The notes: generated from the sequence alone by a model not told the origin. Counted from the first letter of the stretch, positions 24,987 through 34,756 are shown. The stretch: 64,000 bases of DNA from JACKHA01 sp041401985 (GCA_041401985.1 JAWKTE010000001.1:1-64000), one strand, 5' to 3'. Numbers and translations: made by a program.

Positions 24987-27956
24987 TTGGCCAAGAGGGT
25001 GTTCGAGTTGGCGAAGGAACTGGGCGTGGACTCCAAGGCGATCATCGCCAAGTGCCGCGCCGAGGGCATCCCCGAAGAGGGGAAGTTCGGGGTCAAGAAC
25101 CACATGTCTCCGGTGGGCGTTGGCCTGCAGGCGACGATCACGGAGTGGTTCACGGGCCAGGGCGGGACCGCCGTGGAGACCGCCGCGCCCGTCGAGGTAG
25201 AGGCGGCGAAGCCGACGCGCGCGCGCCCGAGCCGCGCCAAGGCCAGGCCGACCAAGGCCCGGAAGGCGTCGGACGGCGACGCGCCGGACGCTTCGGACGA
25301 GGGTGGCGACGCCACCGCCGACGTGGCTGCGAACGGCACGCCGACGGCGACCCCGGCGGCCAGCCCGTCGACCGGCCCGATCACCGAAGAGGTCAAGCCG
25401 TCGCAGCCCGCCCGCGCTGGCGTGGTCGAGCCCGATGCGGCCCCCGAGGGACGAGCGATCGCTCCTGAGCAGCCGGCCGGCGAGGCCGAGACGCCGCGTG
25501 CGGCGGCTCGCACGCAGCCGACGCGCCGGGATGGAGCCGAAGCGACCGAATCCGACGAACCCGCCGCGCCTTCGCGCGCGGCCGCGAGCGTCGATCGCGC
25601 TGGGGAGACGGATCGTGCGGCCCGCAAGGATCGGGACGCGGATCGGGACGCGGATCGGGATGCGGGTCGGGGCGACGCCTCGCAAGGCCCGGCTCGCCCC
25701 GGCGCGCCCGCCGAGCCTGCGGCACCGAAGCCGGTGATGAACGTGCCGGAGCGGCCGAAGGTCGTCAAGCCGGCGGGCCAGCAGTTGAAGGTCAAGACGC
25801 CGGTCAAGTTGTCCGGCCCGAAGATCGTGCGTGTCGAGGCTCCGGAGCAGATCGAGGCCCCGCGTCCCCGGCGCGCCCCCGGCCCGGGCGGCCCCGGCTT
25901 TGCGCCGCGTGGCCCAGGCGGCGGACCGGGCGGCGACGACCGCTCGCGCAGCCCGCGCCGCACCAAGGGCGGTCCGGGCGGTGGTCCGGGCGGCGGCGGC
26001 GGCGCGGACACGGCGCGCCGGCGCGGGCGGTCGGGTCGGGACGAGCCGGCCTGGTCGAATGCCGATCTGGCCGAGCTGCAGAACCGCCTGGACACCTCCG
26101 GCGGGTATCTCAAGATGCGCCGCCAGCAGGCCAAGAACAAGGCCCAGGGCGTCGGCGGCACCGCGGGCCGAGCCCACGGCGGCAAGGTCTCGATCCAGGC
26201 GCCGTTCACGATCAAGGACCTGTCGGCGGCGACTGGCGTGAAGGCGGCCGACATCGTCAAGGCGTTGTTCCTGCAGGGCACGATGGCGACGATCAACTCG
26301 GGCATCGAGCCGGAGAAGGCCCAGGAACTGATGCTCGACCACGACATCGAGCTCGAGGTCCAGGCGTTCCAGACGGCCGAGCAGGTGGTGTCGGCCGAGT
26401 TCGAGGATCGCGAGGCGACCGACGAGAGACCTCGCGGCCCGGTGGTGACGATCCTCGGGCACGTGGACCATGGCAAGACGTCGCTGCTGGACAAGATCCG
26501 CAACGCGAACGTGGCCGCGGGCGAGGCCGGCGGCATCACGCAGGCGACCAGCGCGTTCCGCGTGCCTGTCAAGATCGGCAGCGACGAGAAGCAGGTGGTG
26601 TTCCTGGACACGCCGGGGCACCAGGCGTTCACGGCGATGCGTGCGCGTGGGGCGACGATGACCGACATCGTGGTGCTGGTGGTCTCCGCGCCCGAGGGCG
26701 TGATGCCGCAGACGATCGAGTCGATCAACCACGCGAAGGCGGCCGAGGTGCCGATCGTGGTCGCGCTGAACAAGATCGACCGCCCGGACGCGACCGAGGC
26801 GATCATCCAGCGGACGCTGAGCGTGCTGGCCGAGAACGGGCTGAACCCGGTGGAGTGGGGCGGCGACACGGAGGTTGTGCGCACCAGCGCGACGACGGGC
26901 GAGGGCATCCCCGCGCTGCTCGAGGTGCTGGATCTGCAGTCGCAGATCATGGAACTCAAGGCCGACTTCGGCGGGCCCGCGGTCGGCACGGTGATCGAGT
27001 CGCGGACGCAGGAGGGCCGCGGCGCGGTTGCAAACATCCTGCTGCAGCAGGGCGAGCTGAAGGTGGGCGACTTCGTGGTGATGGGGCGCGGGTTCGGGCG
27101 GATCCGCGACATCACGGACGACCGCGGGAACCGGCTCAAGTCGGCCACGCCGCCGATGCCGGTGCAGATCTCGGGCATCGACGAGGTGCCGGACGCGGGC
27201 GACAAGTTCTACGTGGTGGACACGCTGAAGAAGGCCCAGGAGGCCGCCGAGCAGCGTCGCCACCGCGAGCGAGAGGCGCAGCTGGCCCAGCCGAAACTGA
27301 CGCTCGACTCGATGTTCTCGAAGATCGCCGAGGGGGAGGTCAAGGAGATCCGCGTCGTGCTCAAGGCCGACGTGCAGGGCTCGGTGGACGTGCTGCGTCA
27401 CGAGATCGAGGCGGTCTCGACGCCGGAGGTCCGGCTGCGGGTGCTGCACTCGGCGGTGGGCGGCATCACCGAGAGCGACGTGGGGCTGGCGGAGGCGAGC
27501 CAGGCGATCATCGTCGGGTTCAACGTCATCGCCTCCGGGCGGGCCCGGTCGATCGCCGAGACCAAGGGCATCGAGATCCGCAACTACCAGGTGATCTACG
27601 ACATCACGGACGACATGCGCAAGGCCGCCGAGGGCATGCTCGCTCCCGAGATCCGCGAGGAGGTGCTCGGGCACGCGGAGGTCCGCGAGGTGTTCAAGAT
27701 CACGAAGGTCGGCGCGGTGGCGGGCTGCTACGTCACGGACGGCACGGTGGTCCGGGACGCGCTCATCCGCGTCACGCGTCAGGACATCATCGTCGAGGAC
27801 AACCGTCGCCTGGCCCAGCTCAAGCGGTTCAAGGACGACGCCAAGGAGGTCCGGGCCGGCATGGAGTGCGGCATGAAGATCGACGGCTACGACGACATCA
27901 AGGCCGGCGACATCCTGGAGTGCTTCAAGAAGATCGAGGTGAAGAGGACGCTGTGA
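24987..27956 (+). CDS. infB: Translation initiation factor IF-2
   Basis: The protein has 989 residues. The start is TTG at 24987 with GGAG at correct spacing, opening with AKRVFELAKELGVDSKAII, the IF2N domain. Residues about 60-420 are a long disordered linker rich in Ala, Pro, Arg and Gly with RDADRDADRDAG repeats. The G domain starts with GHVDHGKTSLLD at about 490, followed by DTPGHQAFT and NKIDR. Domains II-IV follow to the C-terminus. It delivers initiator tRNA to the 30S subunit. The product is longer than average because of the linker. nusA lies about 190 nt upstream. Confidence 0.96.
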   Translation: MAKRVFELAKELGVDSKAIIAKCRAEGIPEEGKFGVKNHMSPVGVGLQATITEWFTGQGGTAVETAAPVEVEAAKPTRARPSRAKARPTKARKASDGDAPDASDEGGDATADVAANGTPTATPAASPSTGPITEEVKPSQPARAGVVEPDAAPEGRAIAPEQPAGEAETPRAAARTQPTRRDGAEATESDEPAAPSRAAASVDRAGETDRAARKDRDADRDADRDAGRGDASQGPARPGAPAEPAAPKPVMNVPERPKVVKPAGQQLKVKTPVKLSGPKIVRVEAPEQIEAPRPRRAPGPGGPGFAPRGPGGGPGGDDRSRSPRRTKGGPGGGPGGGGGADTARRRGRSGRDEPAWSNADLAELQNRLDTSGGYLKMRRQQAKNKAQGVGGTAGRAHGGKVSIQAPFTIKDLSAATGVKAADIVKALFLQGTMATINSGIEPEKAQELMLDHDIELEVQAFQTAEQVVSAEFEDREATDERPRGPVVTILGHVDHGKTSLLDKIRNANVAAGEAGGITQATSAFRVPVKIGSDEKQVVFLDTPGHQAFTAMRARGATMTDIVVLVVSAPEGVMPQTIESINHAKAAEVPIVVALNKIDRPDATEAIIQRTLSVLAENGLNPVEWGGDTEVVRTSATTGEGIPALLEVLDLQSQIMELKADFGGPAVGTVIESRTQEGRGAVANILLQQGELKVGDFVVMGRGFGRIRDITDDRGNRLKSATPPMPVQISGIDEVPDAGDKFYVVDTLKKAQEAAEQRRHREREAQLAQPKLTLDSMFSKIAEGEVKEIRVVLKADVQGSVDVLRHEIEAVSTPEVRLRVLHSAVGGITESDVGLAEASQAIIVGFNVIASGRARSIAETKGIEIRNYQVIYDITDDMRKAAEGMLAPEIREEVLGHAEVREVFKITKVGAVAGCYVTDGTVVRDALIRVTRQDIIVEDNRRLAQLKRFKDDAKEVRAGMECGMKIDGYDDIKAGDILECFKKIEVKRTL

Positions 27957-27957
27957 G

Positions 27958-28126
27958 AGCAGCGACGGAGCGATCGAGCGACGGAGCGACGAAGGGCCCC
28001 GTCGCCGGCGGCCTGTGCGTGACAGCAGGCATCCGAGGTGTCGATCGCCCGGCCCTTCGTCCGCTGGCGCCTTCGGAAGTTCCTTCCCTTCGTCGCTTCG
28101 TCGCTCACGCCCTTCGTCGCTTCCCC
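27958..28126. repeat. Opposed GCGACG / CGTCGC short-period arms
   Basis: The spacer between infB and the DUF503 gene has GAGCGACGGAGCGACGAAGG-type units at about 27961-27995. The complementary CCTTCGTCGCTTCGTCGCT-type units lie at about 28085-28126. The arms could pair over about 30 nt. The spacer interrupts an otherwise tight operon. Confidence 0.65.
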
Positions 28127-28128
28127 GA

Positions 28129-28602
28129 ATGATCATCGCCATTCTCCAGTTCGAGATGCTCATCCCCGATCCGGAGTCGCTCAAGGACAAGCGGCGGGTG
28201 GTGCGGTCGGTCAAGGACCGGTTGCACCGCGACTTCCAGTGCGCGGTGGCCGAGGTGGCGGCGCTGGAGAACCCGAACGTCGCGCGGATGGGGCTGGCGA
28301 TCGTCTCGAACGACGGGAAGCACGCGGCCCAGGTGCTCGACCGCATCACCGAGCGCCTCCGCGCCTGGCCCGACGCCCATCTTGGCGACTGCCGACGCGA
28401 GATCGTCCACGGGCACGGGGCCAGCGACGAGGTGTTCGACGGGCCGGACGCGTCCGAGGACGAGATTGCGGGCGAACTGCTCCGGCGTTCGCTGGACGAC
28501 CCGGAACTGGCGGCCCTCGAACGCGCCGCCCAGCGGGCCGGGGTGGCGGACGCGACCGACACCCTGAGCGCCGATCGACCGTCCCGCGGGGGCCGCCCAT
28601 GA
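28129..28602 (+). CDS. DUF503 (YlxP-like) protein
   Basis: The protein has 157 residues from the ATG at 28129, matching the conserved opening MIIAILQFEMLIPDPESLKDKRRVV. The N-terminal 95 residues carry the whole DUF503 fold; an acidic, Ala-rich tail follows. YlxP-type proteins sit between infB and rbfA in many genomes and have been linked to ribosome maturation, though the molecular role is not settled. Its stop overlaps the rbfA start (ATGA), so translation is probably coupled. Confidence 0.85.
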   Translation: MIIAILQFEMLIPDPESLKDKRRVVRSVKDRLHRDFQCAVAEVAALENPNVARMGLAIVSNDGKHAAQVLDRITERLRAWPDAHLGDCRREIVHGHGASDEVFDGPDASEDEIAGELLRRSLDDPELAALERAAQRAGVADATDTLSADRPSRGGRP

Positions 28603-29027
28603 ACCCGCGCCGCCAGGATCGACTCTCCCACGCGCTGCGCACCGCCGTCCAGGAGGTGCTGGGTCGCGGCCTGGCCGACCCGCGGGCCCGGGGCCTGATC
28701 ACGGTGACGGAGGTGGAGGTCAGCCCGGACGCCCGGAACGCGACGGTCTACGTTTCGGTGTTCCCGGAGGACCGCGTGACGCTGACGATGCACGCCCTGC
28801 GGGACGCGGAGGGCTTCGTCCGGCGTGAGGCGGCCGATCTCGTTCGGACCAGGACCATGCCCGTGCTGACGTTCAAGTTCGACGACCGGATCAAGAAGGA
28901 AGCGGCGGTGCTGCGGGCGATCAACCAGGCGTGCGGCGAGCGGCCCGCCGACGAGCAGGCGACCGACGCGCGGGCAGCGGGGGACGCCGGCGACGATTCC
29001 GGGCAGCCCAAGGAGCCCGCGCCGTGA
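28599..29027 (+). CDS. rbfA: Ribosome-binding factor A
   Basis: The protein has 142 residues. The KH-fold core is present: RQDRLSHALRTAVQEVL, DPRARGLITVTEVEVSPDARNATVYVSV and a C-terminal LTFKFDDRIKKEAAVLRAI. RbfA assists late 30S maturation at the 16S 5' helix. The last 30 residues are an acidic, disordered tail not seen in short homologues. The ATG overlaps the upstream stop, and the next gene's GTG overlaps this stop (GTGA), forming one translational unit. Confidence 0.92.
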   Translation: MNPRRQDRLSHALRTAVQEVLGRGLADPRARGLITVTEVEVSPDARNATVYVSVFPEDRVTLTMHALRDAEGFVRREAADLVRTRTMPVLTFKFDDRIKKEAAVLRAINQACGERPADEQATDARAAGDAGDDSGQPKEPAP

Positions 29028-29767
29028 GCCCCTCGACGCAGATCGGCGACGAGGGCGCGGCCCGGCTGCAGGCGCTGCTCGAGAAGGCCAGGGCCAAGTC
29101 GAAGGGCGAGGCTCCGGCTGCGCCCCAGGTGTTCGTCGGAGAGGACCGGGTTGCCGTCGAACTGGTCCGGTCGATGCTGTGGTGGGAGTCGGGGCGTGCG
29201 GGCGCCGACGCGGCGATGGCCGCGCTGGGCGGGCACGTGGTGGACCTGAACGAGCTGCGTGTGTGCCTTCCGGACGAGATCACGGGGATGCTCGGGCCCG
29301 GCGACCCCCGGGCCCAGGAACGGGCCGAACGCCTCCGTGCCTGCCTGAACGACGTGTTCGCGCGCGAGCACGACGTGCGTCTGGCGCACCTGGCTGAGGA
29401 GGGCAAGCGCGACGTGCGTGCGTACCTTGAGTCGCTGGACGGCATGCACCCGTTCGTGGCGGCCCGGGTGGTGCTGCTGTGCTTCGGGGGGCACGCGTTC
29501 CCGATCGACGCCCGCCTGCGGGACTGCCTGGCGAAGCACAAGGTGGTTCCGCCCGAGACGCCGGCGGGCGACGCCGGGTCGTGGATGGAACGCCAGTTCC
29601 GCGCGGGCGAGGCGGCCGAGGCGTACCTGCTCCTTGAGGCCTGCGCCGAGCAGTCGGCGGGCAAGCCCGGGGGCAAGCGGGGCGGCACGGCGAAGCCCGC
29701 GGGGGACACGCGCACGAAGAAGAAGTCGCCGGCCAAGCCACGCAAACGCTCCAACGCGGAGAAGTGA
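29024..29767 (+). CDS. HhH-GPD (endonuclease III-like) protein lacking the catalytic Lys
   Basis: The protein has 247 residues from the GTG at 29024, overlapping the rbfA stop. The centre resembles the helix-hairpin-helix and GPD segment of endonuclease III-like glycosylases: YLESLDGMHPFVAARVVLL then GGHAFPIDARLRDCL at about 138-168. In active bifunctional enzymes the hairpin carries a Lys (GVGRKTA); here the matching position is Phe. The Asp before the next helix (PID) is kept. No iron-sulfur Cys cluster follows. The C-terminus is a Lys-rich tail suited to nucleic-acid binding. A structural or RNA-related role in this ribosome-biogenesis operon is possible. Confidence 0.65.
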   Translation: MSPSTQIGDEGAARLQALLEKARAKSKGEAPAAPQVFVGEDRVAVELVRSMLWWESGRAGADAAMAALGGHVVDLNELRVCLPDEITGMLGPGDPRAQERAERLRACLNDVFAREHDVRLAHLAEEGKRDVRAYLESLDGMHPFVAARVVLLCFGGHAFPIDARLRDCLAKHKVVPPETPAGDAGSWMERQFRAGEAAEAYLLLEACAEQSAGKPGGKRGGTAKPAGDTRTKKKSPAKPRKRSNAEK

Positions 29768-32700
29768 GTGCTCGCATCCCGATCCATCGCCCTGGGCCTG
29801 GTCGCACCCATCGCGGCGTGCCTGATGCTGGCGCCGGCGGCGGCGAGCGCGTCGGTGCACGCGTCGGCTGGCCGCGAGCAGCCGCAGACGGGCCGTGGTG
29901 AACGGCGCGAGTCGGCCCGAGAGCGTCTCGAGGCCCTGCGGATCGCCCAGCGGCGTGAGCCGGTCGAGCGTGTGCGGACCGCCCCACCGCCGCCGGGGTT
30001 TGAGTACGCGCTGCTCGCGCTGCCGGCGTTCTCGACGCCTGAGTCCAACGAGGCGCTGGAGCCGGTGCTCGAGCGGTTCGGCGAGCAGGGCGTCGGGCCG
30101 GCCCCGATCGATCCGCCGGCGCGGGCGACGGGCGACGACCTGACGAGCGCGATGCGGCTGTACGTCCGCGCCCATGCCCGTTTCATCGAGGACGACGCGT
30201 TCGGGGCGATCACCGATCTGGACCAGGCGATCACGCTGGACCCGGCATCGCCCGAGTTGCACCTGGCGCTGGCCGAGGCGCTGCTGCGCGTGGGCAACGA
30301 AGTGCGGGCGCGGCAGATGGTCGAGCGAGCGGTTGCGTTGGGGCTCGAGCACCCGCGGCCGCGTCTGCTGCTGTCGGTGTGGTCGCTGCGGGACGGGCGG
30401 CTCGAGAACGCGGTGGCCCACGCGGCCAAGGGGGTCCGCGCGATCGCGCCGGGCCAGGACCCGGCCCTGCGGTACATGGCCTGGGCCACGCTGGCCGACG
30501 CGCTGGCGGCGGCGGGGTACACGCGGGCGTCGGCCTCGGCGTACGCGACGGCGTTCGACCTGCCGGCGGCGTTCCCATCGGGCACGCTGTTCGTCGGCGA
30601 ACTGTCGAGCATGTACCGCAGCGCGTGGGACGCCCTGCACAAGGCGGCGTCGCTGGGGGCGGCCACGGGGCGCTGGGACATGGTCGATCGGACGCTCCGG
30701 GCCGCGAGGCGGTTCCAGGCGTTCGACGACGGGCGGGTGCTGCCGGCGCAGGTGCTGGCGGCGATGCGTCTGGGCCATCCGGCGGAGGCGGCCCTGGCGG
30801 TGCTCGACGCGGTGGAGCAGCACGGGGCCGCGACCGACGAGCGGGCGCGGCGGTGCGTCGCGTACCTGCGCGAGCACTCCGACGTCGGGCCGCTGCTGCG
30901 CGGGGGCGCTGGCGGACCTGGCCGATCTGGCGGCCGGCGAGTCGGCAACGGTCGACGCAAGCATGGCCCGCCTGATCGCGGCGTGCGAGCGCCGGAGCAG
31001 GCCCGCGCGACGCTGCACGCGGCGCTGGACGCACCCCTACGACCCGCGTCTGATCCGACACCTGATCGGCGTGTACGGCACGGGCGATCGCGCCGGTGCG
31101 ACGCGGGGGCGCTGGCCGCGCACGCCGGTGCGCACCCCGCGATGGCCCAGGGTGTGGCGGACATGATGATCGAGGGCGGGCTGCGGGATGCCGGGGTGCT
31201 GGAGACGCTGCGGTCGCTGGAACCGGAAGCGGGTGCGGCGTTGCTGCTGGCTCGTCTGCTGGCCGAGGATGCCCGTTTCGACGACGCCGAGGCGGTGCTG
31301 CTCGCGGTCCGGCCCGACGCTGGCGACGCGGAGACGCTTGCGGCCGTCCGCTTCCTTCGAATCAGTCTCGCGTCGATGCGGGGCGAGGCGGATGCGGCAC
31401 GGGGGCTGCTGGATGAGTGGCCGCGCCATGAGGCGACGTCGGACGCCGAGCGGTACATGCTCGTGCGGGCGCTGCAGGCGGTCGGCGATCAGCAGGCCGC
31501 GCTGGATGCCGCGCTCGCGTCGGCGTCGGTCGGCGCGGCGTTGCGAGACGATCCCGGCGCGGACGAGGGTTCCGGCGGGATCGACTTCGGCTCGGGCGCG
31601 TCGCTCGAAGGCCCGGCCCACGCGTTGCTGTTCCAGGCGTGCCAACTCACGCGGAACCTCGGCGACAACGAGCGGGCGGCGACGCTGGCCGAGGCGCTCG
31701 TCGCCGCCGATCCATACGCCGAGTCCGGGCACTCGGTGCTGGTGGCGTTGCACACGCCGAGCGCGCCGCTGGCCGATCAGGCGCGGCTGCAGAGCGCGGT
31801 GCAGGGGCTGCGTTCGCACATCCCGGCCAGCCCGCTGCTGCGGTTCCTTTCGGCGCGGGAACTGCTCCAGGTCGGACGCCTGGGCGAGGCCGACCGTCGC
31901 CTGCGCGGGCTCGCGGCCGATGTGCCGTGGGATCAGGACCCGCTGGGCGCGCTGGTGGAGACATGGTCTGTCCGGGCGGCCGGCGAATCGCCCGACGTGC
32001 TGGCCGACGCCGAGGGGTTCCTGCGGGGGCACATCGCGGCCAACCCGAGCCTGCTCGGCCCGCGCGCGACGCTGGCGCGCCTGCTGCTCATCCAGAACCG
32101 GTCGATCGACGCGGTGCGGCCTGTCGCCGAGTGGCTCGCGCTCGGGCTGATCTCCACGGGCGAGGACCGCAACCGCCTTCGGGCGATCGCCGACCCGCTG
32201 ATGCGCCGCGCCGCATCGCCGACGGAGGGCGCGGCCCGCGACGCGCTGCTCGCGCTCATGGGTGCGATGGACGGCGCGTCGGTCGATCTCGACCCGCAGA
32301 TGCACCAGGTCCGCATCGCGCTGCTCGGCGGCGCTCGCCCGATCGACGAGGCGGCCCTGCTCCGCGCCACGTCGCTGGCGGCGGACCAGGTGCCCGCGCT
32401 CAACCCGGGGGCGTTCCTGCTGGCCGCCCAGCACGCGGCGGCGGCCGATCAGCCCGCGATCGCGTTCGACCTGCTCCGCGCCGCGGCCGCTCGCCCCGCC
32501 GGGCTCTCGGCGCAGGACACCGCACGCTGGGCCGGGCTGATCGCACGCGAGGGCGACGCGGGGAACCTGCGGGACCTGCTGGGCATCACGACCGCGGCCG
32601 ACGATCTGGCGGCAATCCTCCAGGTCATGCCGGGCGGGTCCGACGAGCCGCCCTCCGACCCGGCCCGTCTGCGGGCCGATGTTGCGTACGCCGTCGCGGG

Positions 32701-33289
32701 CGCGACGCGGATTCTGGACCGCCCGATCGAGGTGGCCGAGGGGTTCCTGTCGCTCGCGCTGGACCTGTTTCCCGAGCACGAGGGCGCCGCCAACGACCTG
32801 GGCTATCAGTGGGCCGACCGCGGCATCCGCCTGGATGAGGCCGAGCGTCTGCTCGAGATGGCCATCCGGGTCCAGCCGGACGAGGCCAACGTGCTCGACT
32901 CGCTGGGGTGGCTGCGATACAAGCAGGGGCGTCTGGCGGACCTTGTTGATGCCTCGGGCGCCCCGGTGCCCGGCGGGCAGGGTGCTGTTTCGCTTCTTGA
33001 ACGGGCCGCGTCGCTGCTGGACGAGTCCGACGGCCCGGTCACGCTCGACCAGTTCGGCGACGCGCTCTGGCGCGCGGGGCGGACCGACGACGCGCTGGCG
33101 CGTTGGCGCGACGCGCTGCCGCGGGCTCGGCGAACGGTCGAGTCGTACGAGTCGGGCGGGGCGCCGGCGAGCATGCTGGAGGATGCCCGGGCGCGCGTGG
33201 CGACGATCGAGGCGAAGATCGCGGCCGCGGAGTCCGGGGGGGAGCCGCCCGTGGCGCCGCTGGGCGAGGGCGTGACCAACGCCCGGTAG
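29768..33289 (+). CDS. Very long secreted TPR-repeat protein
   Basis: The protein has 1173 residues from the GTG at 29768, immediately after the previous stop. There is a signal-like segment at about 6-30. TPR-like helical pairs occur at about 125-200 (DLDQAITLDPASPELHLALAEALLRVG), through the middle, and at about 1030-1120 (NDLGYQWADRGIRLDEAERLLEMAIRVQPDEANVLDSLGW). It is probably a periplasmic scaffold. Between about 30899 and 31130 the reading frame gives Arg/Gly-rich sequence while the other frames give TPR-like sequence. This points to several compensating indels or base-calling errors there. Confidence 0.8.
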   Translation: MLASRSIALGLVAPIAACLMLAPAAASASVHASAGREQPQTGRGERRESARERLEALRIAQRREPVERVRTAPPPPGFEYALLALPAFSTPESNEALEPVLERFGEQGVGPAPIDPPARATGDDLTSAMRLYVRAHARFIEDDAFGAITDLDQAITLDPASPELHLALAEALLRVGNEVRARQMVERAVALGLEHPRPRLLLSVWSLRDGRLENAVAHAAKGVRAIAPGQDPALRYMAWATLADALAAAGYTRASASAYATAFDLPAAFPSGTLFVGELSSMYRSAWDALHKAASLGAATGRWDMVDRTLRAARRFQAFDDGRVLPAQVLAAMRLGHPAEAALAVLDAVEQHGAATDERARRCVAYLREHSDVGPLLRGGAGGPGRSGGRRVGNGRRKHGPPDRGVRAPEQARATLHAALDAPLRPASDPTPDRRVRHGRSRRCDAGALAAHAGAHPAMAQGVADMMIEGGLRDAGVLETLRSLEPEAGAALLLARLLAEDARFDDAEAVLLAVRPDAGDAETLAAVRFLRISLASMRGEADAARGLLDEWPRHEATSDAERYMLVRALQAVGDQQAALDAALASASVGAALRDDPGADEGSGGIDFGSGASLEGPAHALLFQACQLTRNLGDNERAATLAEALVAADPYAESGHSVLVALHTPSAPLADQARLQSAVQGLRSHIPASPLLRFLSARELLQVGRLGEADRRLRGLAADVPWDQDPLGALVETWSVRAAGESPDVLADAEGFLRGHIAANPSLLGPRATLARLLLIQNRSIDAVRPVAEWLALGLISTGEDRNRLRAIADPLMRRAASPTEGAARDALLALMGAMDGASVDLDPQMHQVRIALLGGARPIDEAALLRATSLAADQVPALNPGAFLLAAQHAAAADQPAIAFDLLRAAAARPAGLSAQDTARWAGLIAREGDAGNLRDLLGITTAADDLAAILQVMPGGSDEPPSDPARLRADVAYAVAGATRILDRPIEVAEGFLSLALDLFPEHEGAANDLGYQWADRGIRLDEAERLLEMAIRVQPDEANVLDSLGWLRYKQGRLADLVDASGAPVPGGQGAVSLLERAASLLDESDGPVTLDQFGDALWRAGRTDDALARWRDALPRARRTVESYESGGAPASMLEDARARVATIEAKIAAAESGGEPPVAPLGEGVTNAR

Positions 33290-33351
33290 GGGTCGGTCGC
33301 ATGGCGCGCGGGCCGCCGAATCCGCGGGCGGCCACCACTACCATCCCCCCC

Positions 33352-34737
33352 GTGAACCCGACGGCCGAACTGCTCATCCCGGAGATCGAGGAACTCGTCC
33401 ACGAGCGCCGGCTCGCGGAGTTGCGCCACTCGCTCGAGGACTTCGACGCGGCGGACGTTGCGAGCATCCTGCAGGCGCTCGAGCCCGCGGACGCGGCGGT
33501 GGCGTTCCGCATCCTGCCGCGCGACGAGGCCGCCGAGGCGTTCGCGTACCTGGACGCCGAGGACCAGGAACTCATCATCGGCAAACTGAGCGCGGACGCG
33601 GCGGTGCGCGTCGTGGAGGCGATGGACCCGGACGACCGGGCGGCCCTGCTCGACGAACTGCCGGCGGAGGTTGCGACGCGTCTGCTGGCCGCCCTTGGCC
33701 CCGACGACCGCCAGGTGACCGAGAAGATCCTGGGGTATCCGCCGGAGTCGGTCGGGCGACTGATGACGCCCAACTACGTGAAGGTCCGCCCGGAGTGGAC
33801 GGTGCTGCGGGCCCTCGAGCAGGTGCGGCTGTACGGGCGCGACGCCGAGACCGTCGCGTGGGTGTTCGTGGTCGACGATCACACGCGCCTGATCGACGAC
33901 ATCCACATCTCGAAACTGCTGCTGGCCGAGCCGCGGACGACCATCGCGGCGCTCATGGACGAGCACCCGCTCTCGCTGCAGGCGACCGACGACCGCGAAG
34001 AGGCGGTCCGCGTGATGAACCGCTACGACCGCACGGCATTGCCCGTGCTGGACAAGCGGGGCACGCTGCTGGGCATCGTGACCAGCGACGACGTGGCGGA
34101 CGTGGCGGAGATCGAGGCGACCGAGGACATCCAGCGACTGGCGGGCATGGGCGCGCTCGAGGAGTCGTACGCGAGCGCCGGGCTGGGGGCGATGCTGCTC
34201 AAGCGCGGCCCCTGGCTGGCGGCGCTGTTCGTCGGGCAGAGCCTGACGGTGCTGATCCTGTCGTCGTTCACGGAGCGGCTGGAGAAGGTCATCGCGCTGA
34301 CGCTGTTCATCCCGCTGATCATCTCGTGCGGGGGCAACAGCGGGACGCAGACCGCCGCGCTGCTGGTGCGGGCCCTGGCGCTCGAAGAGGTCGAGCCCAA
34401 GGACTGGTGGCTCGTGCTGCGGCGTGAGATCGTCGCGGGGGCGGCGCTGGGCGTGGGTCTGGCGCTGGTCGGCGTCGTGGCGATGGCGGCGTGGTGGGCC
34501 ACGGGCGTGCTGAGCGGGGAGCACCTGGGGCGGATCATCCTGGCGGTGTGCATCGCGATCGTGAGTGTGGTGGCGTGGGGCGCGGTGCTGGGCTCGTGCC
34601 TGCCGCTGCTGCTGCGCCGGCTGGGGCTGGACCCGGCGGCGTCGTCTTCGCCCCTCGTGGCGACGCTGATGGACGCCTCAGGGATGCTGGTGTACTTCGG
34701 CGTGGCGATCGCGATCCTGGGCGATGCGCTGCGGTAG
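33352..34737 (+). CDS. mgtE: MgtE-type magnesium transporter
   Basis: The protein has about 461 residues from the GTG at 33352; an in-frame ATG at 33301 is an alternative. The MgtE N domain covers about 10-130. Two CBS domains (RLMTPNYVKVRPEWTV and LMDEHPLSLQATDDREEAV...LPVLDKRGTLLGIVTSDD) follow. Five transmembrane helices after about 285 include the selectivity-region motif ISCGGNSGTQTAALLVRALAL. The CBS module gates Mg2+ entry through the membrane part. It follows the TPR gene by 62 nt and converges on the SCO gene across a repeat-bearing spacer. Confidence 0.94.
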   Translation: MNPTAELLIPEIEELVHERRLAELRHSLEDFDAADVASILQALEPADAAVAFRILPRDEAAEAFAYLDAEDQELIIGKLSADAAVRVVEAMDPDDRAALLDELPAEVATRLLAALGPDDRQVTEKILGYPPESVGRLMTPNYVKVRPEWTVLRALEQVRLYGRDAETVAWVFVVDDHTRLIDDIHISKLLLAEPRTTIAALMDEHPLSLQATDDREEAVRVMNRYDRTALPVLDKRGTLLGIVTSDDVADVAEIEATEDIQRLAGMGALEESYASAGLGAMLLKRGPWLAALFVGQSLTVLILSSFTERLEKVIALTLFIPLIISCGGNSGTQTAALLVRALALEEVEPKDWWLVLRREIVAGAALGVGLALVGVVAMAAWWATGVLSGEHLGRIILAVCIAIVSVVAWGAVLGSCLPLLLRRLGLDPAASSSPLVATLMDASGMLVYFGVAIAILGDALR

Positions 34738-34756
34738 CCGAGACCCCGAAGCCAGT

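Noticed and set aside
22968..28793. A 1941-codon open frame on the minus strand opposite nusA-infB
   Set aside because: It is an antisense frame of strongly G/C-ending codons. It has no domain pattern and is rich in Arg, His, Asp and Leu runs as expected for shadows.
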